DNA from: Phycisphaerae bacterium
Lineage (GTDB): Bacteria; Planctomycetota; Phycisphaerae; UBA1845
Assembly: GCA_028277545.1 (NCBI GenBank)
Contig: JANQGB010001053.1
Location: 1 to 7,011, forward strand
Length of the DNA: 7,011 bases
Reading direction: 5' to 3'
Below are positions 1 through 4,630 of this stretch, piece after piece. The notes under the pieces are model-generated. The model ran no database searches and was not told the DNA's origin. It saw only the letters and a list, made by a program, of their open reading frames with translations. A program made the position numbers and the translations under genes. The stretch's first letter is position 1. Each line of letters begins with the position of its first letter.

Positions 1-990
1 GTGGTCTCGCCCGATGATCGTGACGGTGGCCAGTAGCGGATCGCCGGTCGCGGCGACCGTAACCAGACCGCGAACTCCGATGAGGCAGGTTTCGAGGTAA
101 GCCAGCATCGACTCACGGTTGTCGTCCCAGTAGTTGGGAATCTGGGAAGCGGGGGGCTGCTTGGTGTTGCCGATCTCCATGGTGACTGCGTTGCAGCCGC
201 GGTAGCGGTAATTCCAGTCCTGCATGCCGCCGTCGATGGAGTACCAGTCCGCACCGTTGGTGATGCCGTGATAGAACGACGGGCTGTTCCACATGGGCAG
301 GTTGTAGCGCGAGTATTGCTCGCTCATGTAGATGAACATGTTGTCGTAGGGCGTCGGGGAGTAGGTTGAGCCCAGGCCGTCGTTGTCGAAGGGGTAATTG
401 GCCACCAGTGCCCCGCCGTGGAAGTTGGCCGCACAGGTGAACGACTCTCCGACGCTCCAGTTCATAATGACCTGCACCTCCACCGCCCGGCCGTCAGGGG
501 TTTCGGGCTCGCCGATTGAACCCTCCGGGAAGTTGCGGTTCAGATCGATGCCCTGGAGGTTGTACCGTGTTCGCGGCGAACGATCGTAACCGTCCGGGTT
601 CATCAGCGGCACAATCCACAGATCGATCTCGTCGATGATCCTGGTGGCCTGCGGATCGCTGCCGTAGTTGGTCAGCAGCAGGTCGATGAGCTTCATGCAC
701 ATGGTGACGCCCACGATCTCGTCGCCGTGCATGGTGGAGACGTACTTGAACTCCGGTTCATCCTCCTCGAGGGGCATGTTGTCGGAAATGCGGAGCGCCC
801 ACAGATGCCGGCCCTGATAGCTCAGGCCCAGATCGTATCGCTTGCAGAGGTCGGGGTACGTCGCTTCGTAGCCCGCCAGCGTTGGCCCGATGTCGGCGTA
901 GTCGATCCAGGTCTCCGCCCCGGCCAGCGTGGAGACGCCCAACAGCGTGACCAGTCCGGCCGCGACGACGAGCAACTTACGGCTTGTCAT
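1..990 (-). CDS. Secreted M14 zinc carboxypeptidase, 3' end outside window
   Basis: Exported metallocarboxypeptidase that removes C-terminal residues from peptides outside the cytoplasm. The 330 visible codons begin with a signal peptide (residues 1 to about 25, basic start, hydrophobic core, ending LAGA before ETW). All hallmarks of peptidase family M14 are present: zinc ligands H88 and E91 in MHGDE and H191 in NFHGG, an NPDG motif at 131-134, DLNRNFP at 149-155 with the substrate-binding Asn-Arg pair, Y250 with GGMQDWNY just after it, and catalytic E272 in TMEIGNTK. The WY...GGMQD pattern fits the N/E (M14B, regulatory) subfamily. From about residue 305 the GVRGLV...TVTIIG stretch looks like the start of the transthyretin-like regulatory domain that follows the catalytic domain in that subfamily; the window ends inside it. 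The ATG at 990 is preceded by GGAG with a 7-base spacing. Cleavage preference (basic or hydrophobic) cannot be decided here. Confidence 0.93.
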   Translation of the reverse strand, partial: MTSRKLLVVAAGLVTLLGVSTLAGAETWIDYADIGPTLAGYEATYPDLCKRYDLGLSYQGRHLWALRISDNMPLEEDEPEFKYVSTMHGDEIVGVTMCMKLIDLLLTNYGSDPQATRIIDEIDLWIVPLMNPDGYDRSPRTRYNLQGIDLNRNFPEGSIGEPETPDGRAVEVQVIMNWSVGESFTCAANFHGGALVANYPFDNDGLGSTYSPTPYDNMFIYMSEQYSRYNLPMWNSPSFYHGITNGADWYSIDGGMQDWNYRYRGCNAVTMEIGNTKQPPASQIPNYWDDNRESMLAYLETCLIGVRGLVTVAATGDPLLATVTIIGRDH

Positions 991-1023
991 TATCCCACTC
1001 CAAAGACGTTAGCACGGGTCTGT

Positions 1024-1045
1024 CGCCCGGGCTCGAAGCCGGGCG
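1024..1045 (-). other. GC hairpin upstream of carboxypeptidase start
   Basis: CGCCCGG pairs with CCGGGCG (7 bp) around an 8-base loop, about 35 bases before the carboxypeptidase ATG. No T-run follows in either direction, so it is not a standard terminator. It shares bases 1043-1045 with the neighbouring hairpin at 1043-1063, so the two cannot both form completely. The loop looks slightly like a tRNA T-loop (TTCGAGC), but the flanking five bases do not pair as a T-stem. Confidence 0.45.
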
Positions 1046-1063
1046 GACCAGTCACTGCTCCGC
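1043..1063 (-). other. Second leader hairpin, overlaps 1024-1045
   Basis: GCGGA (1043-1047) pairs with TCCGC (1059-1063). Inside a single mismatch, CAG pairs with CTG around a three-base loop. In the minus-strand transcript it comes before the hairpin at 1024-1045 and competes with it for three bases at the junction. This is the arrangement expected of alternative leader folds, but it is only a reading of base pairing. Confidence 0.35.
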
Positions 1064-1133
1064 GATTTCCTATCTCTCTGCGGTGGCCGGTAGGTCCGGG
1101 AATACCCCCACAATCTTCCCCCCCGTTGTAGCG

Positions 1134-1153
1134 CCGACGCCGCGCTCCGTCGG
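1134..1153 (-). other. Leader hairpin, 6 bp stem
   Basis: CCGACG (1134-1139) and CGTCGG (1148-1153) form a perfect six-base stem with an 8-base loop in the middle of the non-coding stretch before the carboxypeptidase gene. On its own this is weak in GC-rich DNA; it gains weight from three other hairpins in the same leader. Confidence 0.3.
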
Positions 1154-1191
1154 GCCGGTCACACCCGGGCCGCTGCGGTGGCTTTCTGAGG

Positions 1192-1231
1192 AAGCTCGCT
1201 CCGGCAGTTGTCTCACTGCCCGAGCGAACCT
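1192..1231 (-). ncRNA. Strong 40-base hairpin near the predicted 5' end of the carboxypeptidase leader
   Basis: In the minus-strand RNA, a 10-base arm (1231-1222) pairs with 1201-1192, with two G-U pairs. One G-G mismatch follows (1221/1202), then GGCAGU pairs with ACUGCC around the hexaloop GAGACA. The G-U pairs become C-A mismatches in plus-strand RNA, so the fold favours minus-strand transcription. It lies about 22 bases downstream of the transcription start predicted from the promoter at 1260-1288. No T-run follows. It could be a regulatory leader element, an mRNA-stabilising 5' hairpin or part of a small RNA; I do not recognise a known riboswitch or RNA family. Confidence 0.45.
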
Positions 1232-1259
1232 GGCCTGCGCGGCCTGTCGATTGGCGACC

Positions 1260-1288
1260 ATTATATCTGTAATGGCGGATCAGAACAA
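1260..1288 (-). promoter_or_regulatory. Sigma-70-type promoter for the carboxypeptidase gene
   Basis: On the minus strand a perfect TATAAT (-10, at 1265-1260) is preceded by exactly 17 bases and TTGTTC (-35, at 1288-1283, three of six consensus positions). The predicted transcription start is near 1253, giving a leader of about 260 bases before the ATG at 990. A perfect -10 is unusual in DNA this GC-rich. The weak -35 leaves room for an activator. Confidence 0.55.
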
Positions 1289-1398
1289 GCGGCCGACCGG
1301 CCGACCTATCGGACGCAGCCTGTCCCGGCAGAATCGGCTGGTGCGTGTCTTGCAGTTGCGGGTTACAGAAGAACGCTCACAGTTGACTGGCTGAACAC

Positions 1399-1426
1399 GG
1401 CGCCGAACGGCCAGCGGCCCGGCGCC
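1399..1426 (-). terminator. Hairpin behind the membrane-protein stop codon, no U-tract
   Basis: GGCGCCG (1399-1405) pairs perfectly with CGGCGCC (1420-1426); the 14-base loop contains a further GGCC...GGCC pairing. It begins 7 bases after the TAG of the upstream gene. The bases after it on the minus strand (TGTTCAGCC) hold only two adjacent T residues. It may act as an RNA 3'-end stabiliser or a weak terminator. The stem sequence matches that of the hairpin behind efp. Confidence 0.35.
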
Positions 1427-1432
1427 CCGGCG

Positions 1433-1990
1433 CTACGAGGTCGGGCGGGCCGCAGCGATCGCCTCGCGCTGGATCGTGAGCCATTGCACTACGCGGTCGA
1501 GAGTCGGGAACCGGGCAACCAGGGCCAACAGGGCTGCCAGGGCACACACCAGGGCAAGCGTCTTGCCCTCCAACATGTAGGCCACGCAGGCAAACAGCGC
1601 CGCCCCCTCTGCCATGGCGGCAACGATGACGGTGCGCGTCTGCAGAACGTGACACAGCGGCCCGGTATCACCGAGGCGCTCCATACTCTCGGCCGAGAGA
1701 CCCGCGACTGGGCGCCGCCTGAACGTGCCCGACGCAATGCTCCGCAGTTGTGATTGGGTGAGCAGGTTGCCAACAACTACGCTGCTCGCCAGGCAGCTCA
1801 CGGTCAGCGCGACAGACAGATACGTGATCAGCGGCATCTCGCCCAGTTGCCGGGCGGACATCGCGCCGGTCTTGTGCAGCACGACAACGCAAACCAGAAA
1901 GGCCGCGCAGCCGGCAATCATGGCTCCCACGATGATCTGCAGACTTCGCGCCAGCGGGCTGACATTCTGGCGCAGGTCAGTGTCAAACAT
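1433..1990 (-). CDS. Small four-helix membrane protein, function unknown
   Basis: A 185-residue inner-membrane protein that I cannot assign to a named family. Hydrophobic segments lie at about residues 17-38, 53-76, 118-140 and 144-161. The 41-residue loop between helices 2 and 3 carries a basic patch (FRRR near 90-93). The short tail after helix 4 has mixed charge (FPTLDRVVQW). The third helix contains an MAEGAALF motif preceded by LQTRT, which may be the most conserved part. There is no signal peptide distinct from helix 1 and no catalytic motif. The ATG at 1990 has GGAG 8 bases upstream. It follows efp by 83 bp on the same strand and may be co-transcribed with it, although a hairpin lies between them. 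Confidence 0.8.
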   Translation of the reverse strand: MFDTDLRQNVSPLARSLQIIVGAMIAGCAAFLVCVVVLHKTGAMSARQLGEMPLITYLSVALTVSCLASSVVVGNLLTQSQLRSIASGTFRRRPVAGLSAESMERLGDTGPLCHVLQTRTVIVAAMAEGAALFACVAYMLEGKTLALVCALAALLALVARFPTLDRVVQWLTIQREAIAAARPTS

Positions 1991-2057
1991 GTGTGCAAGC
2001 TCCGTACAGGTCGGCGAGGGCGTACTCGCTGCCGTCGATTTGACCGGCGCCGATCAC
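1983..2057 (-). CDS. Possible 24-codon small ORF between efp and the membrane-protein gene
   Basis: Starting at GTG 2057, one frame reads MIGAGQIDGSEYALADLYG and five more residues (ACTHV), then TGA at 1985-1983. The stop overlaps the first codons of the next gene (ATG at 1990), an arrangement suited to translational coupling. The frame is also open upstream, so coding could extend toward the efp stop at 2074. In the first two thirds nearly every codon ends in G or C and the residue mix looks like a real protein; the last six codons lose that bias. The ribosome site is weak (GGA 5 bases before the GTG). It may instead be a fossil of a longer gene or chance. Confidence 0.25.
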   Translation of the reverse strand: MIGAGQIDGSEYALADLYGACTHV

Positions 2058-2071
2058 GTTGATCCGGCGCC
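2046..2071 (-). terminator. Hairpin behind the efp stop codon
   Basis: GGCGCCGATC (2046-2055) pairs with GATC-CGGCGCC (2061-2071), ten base pairs with one bulged C and a five-base loop. It sits two bases after the efp TGA. After it the minus strand reads GGTCAAATC, with no U-tract, so intrinsic termination is doubtful. The region also falls in the possible small ORF at 1983-2057. Confidence 0.4.
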
Positions 2072-2073
2072 CG

Positions 2074-2634
2074 TCAGTGCTCCTTGCCCTGGTATCCCTT
2101 GTTGTCGGTCTTGATCTTGATTCGGTCGCCGTTCTTGATGAACAGGGGCACCTGGACGGTCACCCCGCTGGCGAGCTTAGCCTCCTTGTAGACGTTGCTC
2201 GCCCCTCCGGAGTGTTCGACCGGCGCGGTGTCCACCACTTCGAGCGCGACCGTAGACGGCAACTGCAGGGAGGCGATCTGACCGTCGATGGTCAGAAAGC
2301 GGTAGGTCTCTTCCTCGACCAGAAACGGCTTGGCGTCCTCGAGCATATCTGCGCCGAGGGTGTACTGTTCATAGGTCTCGTTGTCCATGAAGACATGGTC
2401 TTTGCCGGCGGCATAGAGGTACTGCATCTGCCGGACTTCGCTGGCGACCTCCTCGAACTTGCCCAACTCGTCGAGTGTGCGTTCTGTCGAGCGCCCGCCG
2501 CCCAGCGCCCCCAGCTTGACGTGAACGGTAGGCCGCTGTTTGCCGGTCTGGGCCACTCGATAGTCCAACACCGTGTAAACATGCCCCTCGTGCCGGATAA
2601 CCATGCCCTTGTGGAGTTGATCGGTCTGCGACAT
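2074..2634 (-). CDS. efp: Translation elongation factor P
   Basis: EF-P binds the ribosome next to the P-site tRNA and relieves stalling at proline runs. At 186 residues it matches the family length (E. coli 188). Three domains are visible: a KOW-like domain (about 1-64), an OB domain with FMDNETYEQ at 82-90, and a C-terminal OB domain from about 129 with LEVVDTAP and the family signature at 150-169 (KEAKLASG...VPLFIKNG). The tip loop that reaches the peptidyl-transferase centre reads AQTGKQRP. Counting back from VKL (39-41), K32 aligns with the modified Lys34 of E. coli, but the usual PGKG context is replaced by TGKQ. The ATG at 2634 has a strong GGAGG six bases upstream. A candidate promoter lies at 2674-2702. 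No epmA, epmB or earP homologue is visible nearby. Confidence 0.96.
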   Translation of the reverse strand: MSQTDQLHKGMVIRHEGHVYTVLDYRVAQTGKQRPTVHVKLGALGGGRSTERTLDELGKFEEVASEVRQMQYLYAAGKDHVFMDNETYEQYTLGADMLEDAKPFLVEEETYRFLTIDGQIASLQLPSTVALEVVDTAPVEHSGGASNVYKEAKLASGVTVQVPLFIKNGDRIKIKTDNKGYQGKEH

Positions 2635-2673
2635 CGCGCACCTCCAGCCTGAAGAAGTGAACTGGTACTCTGA

Positions 2674-2702
2674 AGTGTTGCCTACGAAAGGGCTGCCGTC
2701 AA
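2674..2702 (-). promoter_or_regulatory. Candidate efp promoter
   Basis: On the minus strand TTGACG (-35, 2702-2697, five of six consensus bases) is followed after 17 bases by AACACT (-10, 2679-2674, only three of six). The predicted start near 2667 gives a leader of about 33 bases. The good -35 is tempered by the poor -10. It sits directly downstream of the terminator-like hairpin at 2710-2748. Confidence 0.35.
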
Positions 2703-2709
2703 ATACCGT

Positions 2710-2748
2710 CCCCGAGATTGCGCACCCGCGGGGGGCCGCGTCTCGGGG
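2710..2748 (-). terminator. Terminator-like hairpin behind the peptide transporter
   Basis: CCCCGAGA (2710-2717) and TCTCGGGG (2741-2748) form a perfect eight-base stem with further pairing inside (CGC with GCG). It lies about 60 bases past the transporter TGA. On the minus strand it is followed by ACGGTATTTG, a short imperfect T-run; the plus-strand side has none. It fits the end of the transporter transcript ahead of the efp promoter. Confidence 0.45.
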
Positions 2749-2808
2749 CCGCCTGATCTGTTCAGCAGCGTCGCGAGGCTGTCGCTACCTGCCGCGCTGG
2801 AGCGTCTG

Positions 2809-4338
2809 TCAGGCGTTCATGTCCGACCAGCGTTTGGCCATCTGCCCGAAGATCGCCAGGGCGATGGCGGCCAGCACGCCGATCGCGGCGAATGGTATCC
2901 AGACGTAGTACTGCGGATCGTACGTCTCCCACAGAATCTGCGTTACCTCCGGCCCCTCTTTGCCGAGCACTTCCTGCAATTTGGCGAAGGCCTCGGTGCG
3001 CGGCACGCCTGCCGCCTTCTCCAGGGTGTTGATGTCGCCGTCCCACGTTTTCCCGTCGCCGAAGGGGGTGTGTTCCAGGAGGTACTTGAGGGCCAGCGTC
3101 GCTTTCTCGCCAACGCGGGCGTAGATCTTGCCCGCGAGGTAGTTGCCGAATCCGCCGCCAATGCCCACCGGAATGTTCACGTACCCCAGGTACAAGCCCT
3201 TCTTGCCAGGCGGCGCTATCAGGCCCAGGTACTGGTTCTTCTTTGGCCCGGTGAGCATCTCGCCCAGCGAGAAGAAGACAATGCCCAGCAGCAGCATCCA
3301 GCCGTTGCCCGTCAATCCTGCGATCAGCACGCCGACGGTCGCCCCCAGCATGCCCAGGAACATGCAGGACAGCGTGCGCATACGCCGGACCAGCCAGGAC
3401 ACCGGCACGATAAGCGCGATGATCATGAACGAGTTGAGTGAGATGAGCACCACCTGCGGCACGCGCAGCGTTCCGTCGGGGCCGAACTCCTTCCAGGCGC
3501 TGAAGGGCCAGAAGTCCGGGATATGACCGGCGATCATCGAACTGTCTATCCAGTCCTCGATGAAGTTAGGCTGCAGATCCCAGAGCTGGTACATCATCGC
3601 CCAGAAGCACGACATGATGAGCAACCAGGCTACCAGGCGTGCCTCAAAGATGTTTCTGAACGTTTTCCACAGAACTTCGAAGGGACTGGCGGTTTTGGAA
3701 GCCCCGCTGGCGACGTCGGGGAACCGCAGCGTGCAGAACAGATTGATGACGGTGAACCCTGCACAGGCCAGGAACAGATTCCGCCATCCTTCGGCCGAGT
3801 GTGGTTCGCCCAGCAGCATGGGAGCGATCAGGTGGCCGAAGAACGATCCCACGTTTACGATCCAGTAGAAGATACCCCAGCCCAGTGAAGACGTTTCCGT
3901 GGTGAGCGTGTGGGCCAGCGTACCCTGCAGGCCGGGTTTGAAGAACGCCGTTCCGATGGCCAGGACCGCAACGCCGCCGAAGAAGCCGGCGTAGCTATGG
4001 AGAAACGCCATCATCAGGTAACCGGTGGCGTTGAGTACCATCGAGAACCTGATCATCCTGCGGTAGCCGTAGCGGTCGGCCAGGCCACCGGTGACCATGG
4101 GAAAGATGGATTGGAAGATAAACCACCAGAGGAAGATCCAACCCTTGTGCTCGGCGGTCAGGTGCAGACCTCCGGGGTCATCCGCCTGCATGATGTAGAT
4201 GGCGGCCATGGGGCGCAATGTGTAGTACGCCAGCCGCTCCCAGGCCTCGATGACGTTGCAGAACCAGTACGTGCCGTTGAATCCCCACAACCCGCCTTTC
4301 GACGCCTGGGAGGTCTCGCCAGTCGTGTCCTCGCTCAT
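2809..4338 (-). CDS. POT/PTR2-family proton-coupled peptide transporter (MFS)
   Basis: Inner-membrane symporter expected to bring di- or tripeptides into the cell with protons. The 509 residues carry the POT fingerprints: E31-x-x-E34-R35 with YY just after in helix 1, GGLADRYGYRR in the helix 2-3 loop, FFKPGLQG in helix 4, FYWIVNVGSFFG in helix 5, FWAMMYQ in helix 7, SLNSFMIIALIVPV in helix 8, and GEMLTGPKKN followed by a GNYLAGK stretch in helices 10-11. The helix 6-7 linker is only about 35 residues, so the extra HA/HB helix pair of many bacterial POTs seems absent. About 71 polar residues (406-476) separate the last two helices. I chose ATG 4338 because AGGAGG lies four bases before it; the in-frame ATG at 4437 would add 33 residues of unlikely sequence. 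Other MFS substrates are possible. Confidence 0.85.
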   Translation of the reverse strand: MSEDTTGETSQASKGGLWGFNGTYWFCNVIEAWERLAYYTLRPMAAIYIMQADDPGGLHLTAEHKGWIFLWWFIFQSIFPMVTGGLADRYGYRRMIRFSMVLNATGYLMMAFLHSYAGFFGGVAVLAIGTAFFKPGLQGTLAHTLTTETSSLGWGIFYWIVNVGSFFGHLIAPMLLGEPHSAEGWRNLFLACAGFTVINLFCTLRFPDVASGASKTASPFEVLWKTFRNIFEARLVAWLLIMSCFWAMMYQLWDLQPNFIEDWIDSSMIAGHIPDFWPFSAWKEFGPDGTLRVPQVVLISLNSFMIIALIVPVSWLVRRMRTLSCMFLGMLGATVGVLIAGLTGNGWMLLLGIVFFSLGEMLTGPKKNQYLGLIAPPGKKGLYLGYVNIPVGIGGGFGNYLAGKIYARVGEKATLALKYLLEHTPFGDGKTWDGDINTLEKAAGVPRTEAFAKLQEVLGKEGPEVTQILWETYDPQYYVWIPFAAIGVLAAIALAIFGQMAKRWSDMNA

Positions 4339-4350
4339 GGATCCTCCTGC
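4333..4350 (-). promoter_or_regulatory. Ribosome binding site that fixes the transporter start
   Basis: The minus strand reads GCAGGAGGATCCATG: a full AGGAGG four bases before the ATG at 4338. This decides between it and the upstream in-frame ATG at 4437, whose extension lacks a protein-like character and a comparable ribosome site. Confidence 0.8.
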
Positions 4351-4630
4351 AGAACCACCGGGGCCATCTTGCCGACCGTCCTCCGGCGTGCCCCCAATGC
4401 ACGTTTGTCTAACGAGCCGTTGGTGATACGCTGGCATGAGTGCCTAGCCCGCGGTCTCGCTCCCGACGGACACGGGATGCCACGCGCTTCAGCAGCCGGA
4501 ACTGAGCCGGCTATAGGGTGCGAAGGAGCACTCGGGCACCTGCCAGACAGCGATCACCGCGCGAACCAGGGCACACTTTGCGCTGTTACGGCGGGCTTGG
4601 CAAGATTAGCGCTGACCGACCGTCCGGAGA
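4339..4630 (-). other. 292 bp intergenic region before the transporter
   Basis: No convincing gene on either strand. A six-base stem (AGCCGG 4494-4499 with CCGGCT 4507-4512) is the clearest structure; it lacks a T-run. I found no promoter good enough to report, though transporter transcription probably begins here, and no clear intrinsic terminator behind the TAG at 4631. Confidence 0.5.

Larger units (their letters stand above)
991..1432 (-). other. 442 bp non-coding region with promoter and structured leader
   Basis: No convincing protein is encoded here on either strand; the open frames have low-complexity Arg/Ala/Pro-rich translations typical of shadow frames in GC-rich DNA. From the 1433 side it holds a hairpin just behind the membrane-protein stop (1399-1426), a sigma-70-type promoter (1260-1288), a strong hairpin (1192-1231), three smaller hairpins (1134-1153, 1043-1063, 1024-1045) and the carboxypeptidase ribosome site (GGAG near 998-1001). 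The predicted leader is about 260 bases, long for a bacterial mRNA. Confidence 0.6.

Noticed and set aside
1024..1045. T-loop-like sequence suggesting a tRNA or tmRNA
   Set aside because: The T-stem does not pair and no acceptor, D or anticodon arms can be found around it.
991..1259. RNase P RNA, SRP RNA or a known riboswitch in the structured leader
   Set aside because: None of the conserved sequence blocks I know for those RNAs could be located.
1070..1261. 63-codon minus-strand ORF in the carboxypeptidase leader
   Set aside because: Its ATG overlaps the -10 box, so it would not be in the predicted transcript, and its translation is low complexity.
1208..1753. Plus-strand open frame over the promoter region and the membrane-protein gene
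   Set aside because: Low-complexity Gly/Arg/Gln translation. The minus-strand frame gives four clean membrane helices and a good ribosome site.
2059..2652. Plus-strand open frame of 197 codons covering efp exactly
   Set aside because: It is the antisense shadow of a confidently identified EF-P.
4339..4437. 33-residue N-terminal extension of the transporter
   Set aside because: The extension is Gly/Arg/Gln-rich and unlike a transporter N-terminus; the ATG at 4338 has a full AGGAGG.
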